Source: Narthecium ossifragum (lineage: Eukaryota > Streptophyta > Magnoliopsida > Dioscoreales > Nartheciaceae). Taken from it: 64,000 nucleotides of DNA. The stretch is taken from positions 26,255,717 to 26,319,716 of the forward strand of contig OY986966.1 in assembly GCA_963920575.1 (NCBI GenBank), written 5' to 3'. The notes under the pieces were generated by a model. That model was given only the letters and a program-made list of their open reading frames with translations, had not been told where the DNA came from and made no database searches. Positions 24,913-37,400 of the stretch are shown here, one piece after another. The translations under genes and the position numbers were made by a program. Position 1 is the first letter of the stretch, and each line of letters opens with the position of its first letter.

Positions 24913-26933
24913 TCAAAGGCCATGCCCCATGTCAGGCTCGCCACGCACTATGCGATGTGCTCGCCTCCACCTTTTTTTCTGCTCCTCCACAGCCAATGTC
25001 TCCAAATGCTCAACATTGTCATCGATGAGGTGTGCAAGTCGATCATACTGTAATTTGATGAAAATGCAACGAATTAAACAAGTTGTATAATGAAATAATG
25101 AAATAAAGATGAAAATTTAAATAAGTTATTGTTACCTAGACATTAACGTAATCGTCTGCAGGTATAGCTAGCGGCGCCTCATGCTCTGAATTCTCCACCC
25201 TCACGTGAGATATGCTTCGGAACCATTCCATGTAACCCGGCATGCACTCATAACCAACGGGGCTGGTAGAAGCGCCTGTCCAGCGCTCAATGACACTCAT
25301 GTCCATCCAATTAAACCAGCATTCTCTCCTGAAATCGAACACTCTCGCGTAGCGTCGAACTGTTCCCTTGGATCCCATGTTAGACTGGGACGGCCTCAAT
25401 ACATTTCGAGGAATGCTCTGTCGGATGCCAAACTGACGAAGCACCCTGTCCGGATGATAAGGCTCCACATACTCTCCGCAGGTAATGGTACCAAAGTAGA
25501 AACTAATTTCTTCGCGAGGGAAATCCGCTCCTCCTCGTTGAGCACGATACGGATCCCATGTCACCTACAGAGAAACCACAATCAGTCAACATTCACTCAA
25601 TCAACATTACATGCTGATCAAAAATACTAGTAAATAAACTACAACGTTACCTCATGTGGAGTCAAGCGATCCAGACATCGGCGCCATGTCTGAACAATAT
25701 TCTCCCCGCCTGTATACTCTCTCCTTATACTCCATTTGTAGGCAGTGGGCATGCCAATTGTGTAATCTATGCATAGTTGCGGAGCCACGACTTGGTGAAG
25801 GTGATCATCTATCCAACTCTACATTGTTGAGATAAATATGGGTTAAGTCAAACAATAATTGGTATCATAATATAAATAAACTTATGCTTTTTTAAAACTA
25901 CGTACCACCAACAAAGTTAGGTATCCGCCAACAGCACATGATCCCCACCGACTAGCGGACCCGAGCATCCGATAGAGGTATGTGAGGGCCCCAGCACCCC
26001 ATGCATACTCACGCACAGTAGTAAGGTCCGTGAGAGAAGCGAGATAGGACAAGTGCACCCAACCGCCTGACTTGTTGCAAAACAAGGTGCAACCCAACAG
26101 ATACAACAGATACGCCTTCACCGAGCACTCTAACCCGACGGCATTCACTGTACATTCATCCCTTAACCATTTTAAATTAAGGGTGAATCCTCGGCCCAAA
26201 CCTCTCTCAGTCAGCTCTCTATGGGCCACTGCTCGACTAACCCCAAGATTATCTACCATATGCTGTTTATATCCGGACGCATTCAGCTCACAGCGATCCA
26301 GTGGCATACCAGCGATAGGGATGCCCAAAATGGCACCGACGTCTGCCAAGGTGATCATCATCTCACCACAAGGCAAGTGAAACGTATTTGTTTCTGGGTG
26401 CCACCTCTCAATAAATGCAGACACAATGGTGCTGCTAATGCTGGGATACGAACATTCGATGAGGCCTCGAAGTCCAATCATTTCCACGAGCTGATTAAAC
26501 TCGCTATTCATTGTCCTGTCCCAGTTGAGAGTGTTGGATCCATGAGCATATATCTTAAGAGGCTTCCTTTCCTGTAAGAATCAATAAAAAAGAAAATTTA
26601 CATCTCCATGGGTTCAGTCAGATAGCCATATCTGACTATAGCAGCTAACCAAACTATTTTTACCTCTCCATGCCATATACGGTAGGCAACGTGACTCCCA
26701 AACTCGGTTAGCACGGACTTATCCACAGGCCCGCCAGGGAACGGGCCTTCATCCTCTGCTGCAGAGGTGGGGATAGTAGGAGGGATACCACTGCAAGAGG
26801 GACCCTCATCCTCTGTCTCGTCTTTAAAAACAACACTTTCCGTCCTTTCCTCCTCTGCCTCCTTCCCACGTCGCCGCCGCGTGGAAGATGACGAAGAGGA
26901 TGCCTTTGATGCACTGCGTGTGATAGGAGGCAT
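24913..26933 (-). pseudogene. Plant mobile domain (PMD) gene, copy B, stop at the end of exon 4
   Basis: Exons on the minus strand are 26664-26933, 25906-26571, 25651-25818, 25136-25564 and, by homology to copy A, 24913-25047. The protein starts MPPITRSASKASSSSS, then an acidic/serine-rich stretch, then the PMD core: SAFIERWHPETNTFHLPCG, MMITLADVGAILGIPIAG, and VKAYLLYLLGCTLFCNKSG. Exon 4 includes PYHPDRVLRQFGIRQSIPRN. A TAG occupies the last codon of exon 4 (25136-25138), directly before a good GTAAC donor. It would cut off the last 44 residues, which copy A also encodes. If that stop is tolerated, the gene could still be translated. The copies match only moderately, so they are not a recent duplication. 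Confidence 0.8.
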
Positions 26934-26974
26934 TTGGCTGCGACAAACAAACAAACAGAAATAAAGAAACGGGA

Positions 26975-27160
26975 TCAATATACCGATGGCAAAACAAAAT
27001 AAACGGTATCAAACTACCGATGGGAAACGGTAGTAAACTACCGTTGGGAAAAGTACACAAACGGTATCAAACTACCGTTGGGAAAAGTACACATCGGTAT
27101 CAAAATACCGATGGGAAAACTACAGAAACGGTAAGAAACTACCGATTCGAATTCAAAAAA
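26975..27160. repeat. ATCGGTA/ACGGTA motif cluster 5' of PMD copy B
   Basis: AAACGGTATCAAACTACCG(A/T)TGGGAAA repeats about five times with a period near 30 bases. This is a tandem version of the motif seen elsewhere in the element. Confidence 0.75.
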
Positions 27161-27688
27161 TGGATCGGAAGTAAACACCCGGATTTAAACCAGACCAACC
27201 GGGATAAGACTACCGCGTCAGAGGAACAAAACGGGGGATGAAGATCGGCTCATCGGTTTAAATCGATATAAACAAACGACTAAATCCATGCAATGTAGGT
27301 CATAAAACCACTTGTAGGTCGTAAAACGGACAACACTAGCTGGGTTTGAATGGATTTATAAGAAAAACCTGTTTCTCGGACCGGAAAAGGCTCGGAGTGG
27401 CAAAAACCGCCGGTCGGAGGCGCAACACGAAGGTCACCGGGCTGCGGTTGCCGCTTGCAAACCTACACCCGAGGAGAGAAGCTGGTGGAGAGAAGTCGGC
27501 GTAGCCGTCCGGTGGAGAGAAGTCGGTGTAGCCGTCAGGTGGAGAGAAGCCGTCGGAGAGAAGGCTTTGGCTTTTAGGTTTGGATAGTTTGGCTGTTTTA
27601 GATTTGGGTAGATAGGGTAGTTTGGCTGTTTTATGTGGTGTGGGTAGTTAACTAGTAGACATTTTAGATTGGTTGTAGTGTAATGAGT

Positions 27689-27735
27689 TAAGTGTGGTGT
27701 AGGTAGATGTGTGTGTGGTGTCGATAGAACCCCCC
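27689..27735 (-). repeat. Right terminal inverted repeat of the MULE
   Basis: The reverse complement begins GGGGGGTTCTATCGACACCA and matches the left end at 17016-17060. The TSD copy TATTTGTTA follows at 27736-27744. Confidence 0.85.
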
Positions 27736-27873
27736 TATTTGTTATTTTACTCGTTTTGGTTTTACACGTCTGCCCTCTGTTATTTGGGCATATTGCGGTT
27801 GATGCGTCTAAAGAAATTAAAAGTTTTTTTATTTATGAAATGAGCCCTCATGCTTAGAATTTACAAAGCAAAA

Positions 27874-28299
27874 TTACAGCATCTTGTTGTCAAACAAGCG
27901 ACTATCCAGATTCGCAGGTCCAGGCCAACACGCTCCAGCTACACCATCGGCTCTAGCGTTTCTATCTCTAGAAATATATAAAAATAGTATCGAATCAAAG
28001 AGAAGTGTATGTAGCCATATGTTCCTTGCCATACCTTCACAGTCTGGAGGCCACCCTCTTAAGCCGTTGAGGACTTGCACAACGATAAGAGAGTCTAATT
28101 CAATGATTAACTTCTTGAGGCCAAAGGGTTTTGCTCTTTTCGTTACCTCAATAATAGCTTCGAATTCACCTTTGAGAATAGAGTTAGTAGCTATAGGTCT
28201 AGCCCATGCCCAAGCCTCCTTGCCATTAGGTGATAGCCCTACAATGCCGATAGCAGTGTCACCTGTGTTGGGATCAACCAATGCGTCGGTCTGAATCAC
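27874..28299 (-). pseudogene. LINE RNase H domain
   Basis: The open frame reads GDTAIGIVGLSPNGKEAWAW, LKGEFEAIIEVTKRAKPFG, LKKLIIELDSLIVVQVLNG and ISRDRNARADGVA. These correspond to the non-LTR RNase H blocks with E (GEFEAI), D (ELDS) and the final D region (RNARAD). It is the C-terminal end of the LINE ORF2. Confidence 0.8.
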
Positions 28300-28432
28300 G
28301 TAAGATCCTTGGAAAGAGATCAGCCAAACTTAATATTAGGAGTTTGGAGCTCCCTATTTAGATGCTCCTTTGTTAGCCTCATGATCCTACAGGTCATGGT
28401 CTTAGCCGAATCGCCCTATTCCCTAAAGATAA

Positions 28433-28708
28433 TTATGTTACGGTCTTTTCAGATTTCCCATACACCACAACTAAGGAATGCTCTGAGTTGAGGCCATGAC
28501 GAAACAGCTGGTTAAATAAGTTGTCTGGATTCCACAGTGATAGTTGGAAGCCTTCTTTAGCAGTTATCAGAGAGAAAACCTTGTGAGTGAAAGGATAGAT
28601 GAAAACAACATGCTCAACAAAATCGTCGTAGCACCTGGGGCAAACTCTATCTGATGTGAGGTAGAGTTTCCATATAGTATCTCTTACTGGTAGTTTGCCA
28701 TGAACCAC
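28433..28708 (-). pseudogene. LINE zinc-binding (zf-RVT) region
   Basis: The frame reads MVHGKLPVRDTIWKLYLTSD followed by RVCPRCYDDFVEHVVF. This is the conserved C-x-x-C...H region that follows plant LINE reverse transcriptases. It is separated from the RT by broken frames. Confidence 0.75.
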
Positions 28709-29196
28709 ATGTCATAGGAAATGTTGTACTCTTGGTCCTGCTGGGGCTCTCCAAACATTAGTCCAGACTTCTTCTTCCTCAAACCTGCCTTGAGGTATGG
28801 AGTCTTGGGTCATGGCCACGTAGGTGGAGGCAGAGCTGACTTTGCCTGTAGAGCTGAGTGGCCATCAACAGGTATCATCTTCACCACATATTATGTTCGT
28901 GATCTGGTTTGACGAGCAGAGGATGAAAAGAAACATGTACGCCCTGTAAGCTCCAGGTACCATTAGCCATTAGATCATTGACTTGGAGGGAGTCGAGCCC
29001 AATATATGTGTTAAACATAGTATGCCATCTGGACAGTGGGAGATCGGAGATCCAGACATCAAAGATGATGTTGAGCTTGTTGGTGGATCCTGGAACCCAG
29101 ACTAGCGTCTTCCTTACAGTGTCAACAGCTTCACAGATATGTATCCAATGGGTTGAAGTAGATTTAGTGTCGCAACGAGAGAGGGGATAACTTCAT

Positions 29197-29260
29197 GCCA
29201 CTTATACTTAGCCTTTGCAAGGTTCTTTGCCACTGATACTTAGCCTTTGCAAGGTTCTTT
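29197..29260. repeat. 32-bp tandem duplication inside the LINE
   Basis: GCCACTTATACTTAGCCTTT plus 12 further bases is repeated once with a single substitution (29197-29228, 29229-29260). 32 is not a multiple of three, so it would shift the ORF2 frame. Confidence 0.85.
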
Positions 29261-29554
29261 CAAATGTTGGATGCAAGTTCTAGAAAGGATGTGACTCTCT
29301 TGGCTTTAAATGTGATATGTCAAGAATTAATATCTCTCACCCCCGATCCTCTGACTTCTTTGGGAGTACACACATGTTTCCAAGCTAGATTGCATATGTC
29401 TGACTTGTGTTATCTCCACAAAAAATCTGGGCAGATACGGTCAATTCTCTCAATGACTCTTAGAGGGATATGAGTGGTAGCCATAACATGGGTGGGGATT
29501 GCCTGGAGCACTAATTTAAGCAAGATCAGCCTCCCTGGGTCTCAAATGTGCCTA

Positions 29555-29971
29555 CTATGCCAAGAAATAACCCAAGAGACCATCTTGTCGAGGAGGGAGG
29601 AGCAATCTGCAGTTGTAGTTCTGCCTGCACATAGTGGAGCTCCCAAGTATATCTACAAGACCGAGAATGTAGCATATTGATTGCCTCCTCGCAAATGGGA
29701 CTAATGGAGAGAATTGAATTCTTGATTTGGAGACGTTCATTTCTAATCCAGAATGCAACTTGAATCTACTGAGGGATGCTTTCACCTGTCTAGCTTCTAA
29801 ACATGTTGCTTTGGAGAAGATTAAGCAATCGTCGGCGTAGAGGAGATGCGACAAGGAGAATTCTGAACCTCTGAATCTCAGCTGTTGAAGCCATGATGTT
29901 GGATTCTTCAATATATGCAATGGTACCTCATGTACGACGAGAAAAAGAAAAGAGGACAAGGGATCACGTTG
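29555..29971 (-). pseudogene. LINE reverse transcriptase, C-terminal half
   Basis: The minus-strand frame reads RDPLSSFLFLVVHEVPLHIL, LSHLLYADDCLIFSKAT (YADD active site) and LEMNVSKSRIQFSP. The upstream half of the same RT, ending NGKLHGRFSSRCALRQ, lies at 39452-39580. The coding sequence is cut between Arg-Gln and Asp-Pro by the nested LTR insertion. Confidence 0.85.
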
Positions 29972-31904
29972 TGTGAGGACCCGTCCCTCTACTCCTGGGT
30001 CGACCGGTTGGGTCGGGCCCGTGGCTCGTTGGTTTGTTTCGCGTCGAGCGCGCGATCCGGTGGATCGTATTGTTTCTTGGACCGCAAGGGCAATTTGGCA
30101 AATTGCGCCTTGTTGGTTTGTTTCACACTCGCGTGTGCACACACTGACCTTGTCTGTGTTCGTGTTTGTTAGAATGGCTAGGTGAACCCGAGATCGGAAG
30201 ATCTGAGCTTGGGCTTGTGTTTTAGCCCAAGTTTGCCTTTCTGGGCGAAGGAGATCGATCTAGATTGCTAATGAGATCGATCTGGCCTTGCTAGCCAGAT
30301 CGATCTGACATGCTTTGGAGATCGATCGCTTAGTGCAGAAGGTTTTGGGCGGCTCGGGAGCGATCGATCACTCGTAGGAGCGATCGATCGGACTCGTGAT
30401 CAATCAGTCGGTGATTTCTTTTGTCTTCCGCGATGACGGCAGCCGACCATCGTTTTCCCCTATCAGGGGAGGGAGGACTTTCCCTCCCCTCCCCCAGGCT
30501 TTCCTCCGGCTTTCCTGGCTTTCCCCCGAGCTTTCCCTTCTTCTTCTTCCCTCTCTTCTCTTCTCTTCTTCTTCTTTTCTTTCTCTTCTTCCCGCGGTGC
30601 TCTGTTTCTTCTCTTCTCCGCCGGCGACCTTGTTTTCTTCCGTTCTCCCTCCTCCGGCCACCGATTTTGGCGTTCCAAAGCTTGTTGGATTCGTGGAGAC
30701 GAGAGGAACATTGCTGAGGTGGTTTGGAGTCGTGTTAGTGACTGGTTTGCGAGGGATCAACCGAGGAATGAGCTGTTGGGTAGGTTCTTCTACCTACATG
30801 TGTTCTTCAGTGGGTTTCGCGTGATCTAACCGTTGGAACTGTTGATCCTCATGCTTGTAGATGCTTCTTACCTATTAGAATAACTGATCTAAGTTTCATG
30901 TTAATCAGTTGAGATTTGAGTAGGTTTTATGCATGATTAAACTCGGTTTCTCTATTTTTCTGCTGTTCTTGAGAAACAGCCGGCTTGCAGCGAGTTTTTC
31001 GGCCGGCGTGTACATGGTCTTTGCTTTTGATAAACACAAGAGTTGTAGATCTATTTGTTATCTTTCCATTCCATCTTGTTTCATAATTTTCTGATTTTTC
31101 TACGATTTCTTATGAATTGTTTTCTGGAGGGCTGTGTTGCAGCAATTAATTAGAAAGTTAGTTTTGATTAGTGATTTTCATTAGCGTTTTCCCGTTAATC
31201 CAACCGTTGGATGATTTTGGATTTTGGATATGTTGATCCATACATGTAGCTCTACTGGTGGCTAAGTTGGATCTTGAATCCGTCGTCGTTTGGACGTCGG
31301 ATCGACCAGATCAAATAGCCTCTATAGATAACATTTGGTGTTTTAAATATAATATTATATGTCGAAATATAAAATTATATTTTTACTGTTCATCAGCGGT
31401 TTTCGGGGTTGCTTCCCGTTGCAGGAGTCCGCGGTTGACGGTCGTGGTACCGTCGTAAAGCCGGGACCCGCTGCGAATCGGCTGGCAGCGGTCGGTAGTA
31501 CCGCTGCAGCGTACCGCTGCAGCGATCCAGTAGACTTATATGATGTTTGTCATACTGTTGCATGCTTTATTTTCTTATCTGTGTATGTTCATAGCATGCA
31601 TCGTTGATTTGTGCATTAGTTGCATTGGTTAGGGCGTGGGTGATCTTTGGGTCGCCGTCCCGAGGCTGGAAGCTCGGACTTAGCCCTAGGACCGGGGTTG
31701 GGTAGTTTGGACCCGGTTTGAATTGTGGTGTCCAGTCAAACTTAATGATAGGCTTAGAGGACTGGTACACCTGATGCTTGATGTTTGTAGAGGTCGTGTC
31801 GGCCTCAAGTCAGGTGTTGAGGATGCCACCGGTGACGGGTCTTATTCTTTGGGCAGTGTCCGTTCCTGCCAGTAGGGGCATCAGTGTGGGCCCATGGCGA
31901 GTTG

Positions 31905-34455
31905 TGTCACACCCCGACCCAGAAAACCCATCCAGGACGGGGCGTGAGGGTCCTAACACTATTCATCATCAGCCGACGCAGTACAAGCGGAAAGGGTAAT
32001 CAATTTAATCAAAAGTAATCCAGAGGCTAAGCAGATTTGATCATGTAATAATATCAAGTCTTACAATGTCTGAGTTTCAATATACATATTTATACCAAAT
32101 CCCAAAAGATCTCCAAAAAGGGTTACAACATGCATAATTATATATATCAAAAAGTACAACAGTTACATCCTCCAACGAAACCTCAGACGCCTCTGGATGT
32201 ACCTGCGCCGCCAAAAGCTGAACCAGTCGGCTCCACCGAAGAGGAACTGCCGCCTGCACCTGCAAACGCAGCCCGGGTAGGAATGAGCAAAAAGCCCAGT
32301 AGGGTTCTACTCTACGGCACACTGAAGGGAGGAAAACAACAACAGTGTTGTCCCCAAGCCTAAGTCTAAAGGATGCCACGGGTCCCATAACCCACCGATG
32401 TCCCAAGGGTTCCTGTCATGAAACCTCTCTCCTGAACATGTTACCAGGAGGACCACGGAAACAGTAACATGCAGGCTCTAGCCCTTACCCAGCAGGGATA
32501 CCACTGCCTGGGGACCACGTCGGGAACTCCTCGGTTGCATCCCTAGCACTTGGCCTAGGAGGACAACACGACCTCTAAACCTCAAACAAAGATTCAAGCC
32601 GACTAACGCAATCCTCAATCATCAGAGATTCAGATCGACAATCACACCCTAATCCTGACTACCCAACCACGGTCCTAAGGCTAGATCCGAGCTACCCGAG
32701 AGCCTCGGATCGGCGACCCAAGACATCGCCCGCCTAACCTCAAATGCCTCTAATGCATACAATGCATGAGCTTAAGCAAACATCTACCCTAGATGTCTCT
32801 ATATGTCACATCAGCAGTTATAAGTTCCACAGATATACAATAGCCCTCGGCACTCGCCGGCAAGAGGCTAAGGTTCCACAGTTCCTCATTAGCTAGCACT
32901 CATAGCTAGCTAATGGTTAAGCAAACAACTAAGCATTTAATTTCTACCAAACATGTATTTTCCATCAAAACTTGAATTAAATGCAAGCATAACCATAAGT
33001 TTGCAAAAAAAGGAGGAAACTCGGATCAAACATCAAACCCGATGAAAGTCCTTTGAAAACATAATGAAATCCACTCACAAGCTTCCCTATATGTTTAAGA
33101 TTCAATCAAGATTGAAGGCCATTTAAGGAAAACCAGAAAACACTGTTCAAAAGGCCACGGACGATGCCACGGTCGATCCGTGCATCGACCGTGGGGCCAC
33201 GGACGATGCCACGGTCGATCCGTGGATCGACCGTGAGGCCCACACGAAGAAAACCAAGGGCGACGGTCGATCCAACCATCGACCCTGAACAGCCCAAAAC
33301 CAACCAGAGCCTGACGGTCGATGCGACGGTCGATCCGACAGTCGACCGTCAGGTAAATGGCGAAAAAGCTAAGGTCCCACGGTCGATCGATCCATCGACC
33401 CTGGGAACCCAAAATCTCAACAGAGCCCGACGGTCGATTCGACGGTCGACCGTCAGGCCCAAAGCAAACATACTAAAGCTGGACGGTCGATACATCGATC
33501 GACCGTCGAGCCTGACGGTCGATGCACCGATCGACCGTCGAGCTCAAAACGCAGTATTCCGGAAATCCATTTTCTAAGATTTGAAGGATCAAAACATGTT
33601 CGAATACAATCAAACTTTGCAAGCAAGTGTATTTTGAAGTGAGGGATCTAATGATGCAAAGAAATCCATATTTGGACGATTAAATCCCATTTTAGGTCGG
33701 AAAACTAAAAGGACGACAAAACGGCGGCGTTTCGGAAACCAGCCGTTAGAATACGAAATCTTGGCATACGAACACTCCAAACCATACACATTGCATACAC
33801 AACGGATTTCACAACACCCTAGCTTAGCATTCCACAGCAAACCACACATGCACCATAACCTAGTAGAACCCGATCCAAGGATCGAGGTAGAAACACCTAC
33901 CTCAACAGCAAAGAAGCTCTCCACGCGTCCAGCCAACCTTGCCACGAGGATCCTCTACTCAAGCTCAGTCCTCCAAGCTTTAGCCCAGCCGGAGGAGAAG
34001 GGGAGAAGGGAGAGGAAGAGGGGCCGTCGGTGGGGAAGAGAAGGAAGAACCAGCCAAGGAAGAGAAGAAGGGAAGGAGAGAAGAGAGGGGAGCGGGTAGG
34101 GGGTTGGAGCCAACTGCTCCAACCACCCTCCACTCACCAGGCCCTGTAATGGGCCGGATCCTCCAACGGGTCGAAAGCCCGCTCACGAGCCCGATAGCGA
34201 GCTCTAGCGCGCCCGAGCTGGGATCTTCCGATCCCGGACCCACCTAACCATTCTAAACAATCACATACATCAAACCAAGGCCGTGGGTGCAACGCGGGTG
34301 TGAAACCGACCACCAGGGGGCATATTTACCAAAATGCCCCTGGGGTCCAAACCGCCACACGATCGCCCGATCGTGCCTGACGCGGAACCAAATTGACAGG
34401 GAACCGGCTCTCGACCCACGCTGGTCGAGTCATGTCTGAGGGACGGGCCCTTACA
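31905..34455 (-). repeat. 3' LTR of the rearranged Gypsy element (2,551 bp)
   Basis: Read on the minus strand it starts TGTAAGGGCCCGTCCCTCAG at 34455 and ends GGTCGGGGTGTGACA at 31905. It resembles the solo LTR at 44830-47291. It contains an array of palindromic GGTCGATC motifs (33160-33545). Confidence 0.85.
33160..33545. repeat. Array of palindromic ACGGTCGATCGACCGT-type motifs in the LTR
   Basis: CGGTCGA and its complement TCGACCG recur many times, mostly as near-palindromes such as GACGGTCGATGCGACGGTCG. Read as protein they give nonsense like TVDPTVDR, in several frames. The same array is found at 45680-46050 in the related solo LTR. Confidence 0.85.
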
Positions 34456-34490
34456 ACCTAAACACCTTAAAAAGAATTTCGTCCCGAAAT

Positions 34491-37400
34491 TCAAGGTGGA
34501 AGTCGGGGGAAAAGAAAAACAACTAAGCCTACCTGCACAAACAAGGCTACAGCTAGGGGTGCCAACACCCGCAACAAGGGACTACCTGAAGAGGTGAACA
34601 GTCGGGGAAACTCCCGACGCATGCGATCCTCTCGCTCCCAAGTCAGACTCTCTGTACTGCCGTGTCTCCACCTGACCATGACCAACGGTAAAGATCTGCC
34701 TCTGAGCACCTGATCACGTCCGTCTAAGATCTGCACTGGCTGCTCTATGTAGGTGGCGTCCTCCTCTACCTCAATGTCGTCGTGTCTGATCACGTGAGAA
34801 GGATCTGGAATGTACTTCCGCAGCATAGACACGTGGAAGGTGGGATGAACTGCTGACATGTGCGGAGGTAGTGCCAACTGGTAGGCGACCGCTCCAACGC
34901 GTCCGATGATCTCAAAAGGACCCGTGAACCTCGGTGCTAGCTTGCCCCTGCTACCAAACCTGATCGACCCTCTGCGCGGGGACACCTTCAGTAGCACTCT
35001 GTCGCCAACTGCGAACTCCAGAGGTCGTCGCCTGCGGTCTGCGTAGCTCTTCTGCCTGCTCTGTGCTGTCAGAAGCCTCTGCCTAATCTGAGCCAACCTC
35101 TCTGACGACTGTCTGATGATGTCTGGACCGGTAAGAGACGCCTCCCCAATCTCTGTCCAACACACCGGCGAGCGACACGGTCTGCCGTACAACGCCTCAA
35201 AGGGTGCAAAACCCAAACTGGCCTGGAAACTGTTGTTGTAGGCAAACTCCACCAAAGTCACGTGCTGCTCCCAAGTACCTCCAGCGTCTAGCACACATGC
35301 TCTGAGCATGTCCTCCAAGATCTGGATAGTCCGCTCTGACTGCCCGTCTGTCTGAGGATGGAAAGCTGTGCTGAACGTCAGTGCTGTCCCCAAGGAATCC
35401 TGGAAGCCGCTCCAGAACCTGCCAGTGAATCTGGGATCTCTGTCTGACACTATAGACACTGGAATGCCGTGCAGTCGTACCACCTCGTCAATGTACCTCT
35501 GGCTCAGTCTGGCAACTGGATCCGTCGTCCTCATGGGAAGGAAATGAGCCGATTTGGTCAGTCGATCGACAATGACCCAAATCGCATCATTTCCCCTCGG
35601 AGTCCTGGGTAACCCGGTGACGAAATCCATAGCTATATGTTCCCACTTCCACTCTGGCACTGGAAGTGGCTGCAGCAAACCTGGGGTCCGTCTGTGCTCT
35701 GCCTTCACCTTCTGACAGGTGAGGCATCTGGAAACAAACTCAGCTACTGACCTCTTCATCCCGCACCACCAGAACTGTCGGCGTAGGTCGTGGTACATCT
35801 TGGTGCTCCCGGGGTGAACGGCGAAACAGGAGTGGTGGAACTCGTGGAGGATCTCCTCTCGCAACGCCGAGTCTGCTGGAACTGCAACTCTGCCTCTGAA
35901 GAGTAGACCACCGTCTGCCGACACTGTCCAGCCCTCAACCGCGTGCTCGGTGCCGACCGCAGCACGGGTCTCCACGAGCTCTGGGTCTCCAGTCTGTGCC
36001 TCGATCACTCTGGCCAAAAGAACTGGAATGCTGCGAACAGCATACAGGAAACCACCTGTCGCCCGGTCCTCAAAGTCAAGCCCATACTGACTGACTGTCT
36101 CCAGCATCTGCCACTGCCGAGCTGACACTGCTGCCAAGGTCGCTCTGCTGTCCCTGGTCTGCCTGCTGAGAGCGTCTGCTACGACGTTTGCCTTACCAGA
36201 ATGGTAATGCAACTCGAAGTCGTAGTCCTCTAGAAGCTCCATCCACCGCCGCTGCATGAGGTTGAGGTCACGCTGGGTAAACACGTGCCTCAAACTCTTA
36301 TGATCAGAGTACACCGAGAACCGCTCACCGTAGAGATAGTGCCGCCACGTCTTCAGGGCGAAGACAACCGCCGCAAGCTCGAGATCGTGGATCGGATAGT
36401 TCTTCTCATGGGCCTTCAGCTGCCTGGAACCATAGGCCACCACATGGCCCTCCTGCATAAGCACACAGCCTAGGCCCTCCCCACTGGCGTCACAGTAGAC
36501 ACTGTAGCCGACGCCTCGCTCTGGAACTATGAGGATCGGTGCACTCGTCAGTCTGGTCCTCAACTGGGCGAACGCCTGCTCACAAGCCTCGTCCCAAACA
36601 AATGGGACCGCCTTCTATGTCAATCTGGTCAGCGGCCCTGCAACCCTGGAGAAGTCCCGCACGAACCTCCGGTAATAGCCCGCCAAGCCGAGGAAGCTGC
36701 GGACCTCGAACATTGTCGCCGGTCTCTGCCACTGTAGCACTGCCTCGATCTTGGCTGGATCAACTGAAATACCTGCCGCTGACACCACGTGCCCCAGAAA
36801 CTGCACCTCAGGAAGCCAGAACTCACACTTGGAGGCCTTGGCATACAGCCTATGCCCCCTCAGCAACTGTAACACTGTCCTCAGATGCTGCTCGTGCTCC
36901 TCCGCGGTACGTGAGTAGACTAGGATGTCGTCGACGAAGATCACCACAAACTGATCCAAGTACGGTCGGAAGACCCTCTGCATCAGATCCATGAATGCTG
37001 CTGGTGCGTTCGTCAGGCCGAACGGCATCACCGTGAACTCGTACAACCCGTACCTCGTACGGAAAGCTGTCTTCGGGATGTCGCAATCCCAAATCCTCAA
37101 CTGGTGATAGCCGGTACGGAGATCGATCTTCAAAAAGACCGAAGAGCCTCGGAGCTGGTCGAACAAGTCATCGATCCTCGGCATCGGATACTTGTTCTTC
37201 ACTGTCACCCGGTTCAGCTTCCTGTAATCAATGCAAAGACGAAGCGTACCGTCCTTCTTCTTTGCGAACAAGACAGGAGCTGCCCAAGGTGACGTGTTGG
37301 GACGGATGAAACCTCTGCTGAGCAACCCGTCCAGCTGGACCCTCAGCTCCCTCTGCTCTGCCGGTGCCATCCTGAAAGCTGACAAAGAGATCGGGCCGGT

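Larger units (their letters stand above)
17016..27735. mobile_element. Mutator-like element (MULE), 10,720 bp, with 9-bp target duplication
   Basis: The 9-bp sequence TATTTGTTA occurs at 17007-17015 and 27736-27744, immediately outside the element. The ends are inverted copies. The left end starts GGGCAAATCTATCAACACCA and the reverse complement of the right end starts GGGGGGTTCTATCGACACCA, both running on into ACACATCTAC-type sequence. A 9-bp duplication with long terminal inverted repeats is diagnostic of Mutator elements. Inside are a plus-strand transposase fused to an OTU domain, two minus-strand plant mobile domain genes, and clusters of a palindromic ATCGGTA/TACCGAT motif. Every gene inside carries at least one stop codon, so it cannot move on its own proteins. 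Confidence 0.88.

Noticed and set aside
33164..33577. Long open frames with TVDPTIDP/TVDRQ-like repeats in the LTRs, as a repeat-protein gene
   Set aside because: They arise from palindromic GGTCGAT words, appear on both strands and in several frames, and lie inside LTRs.
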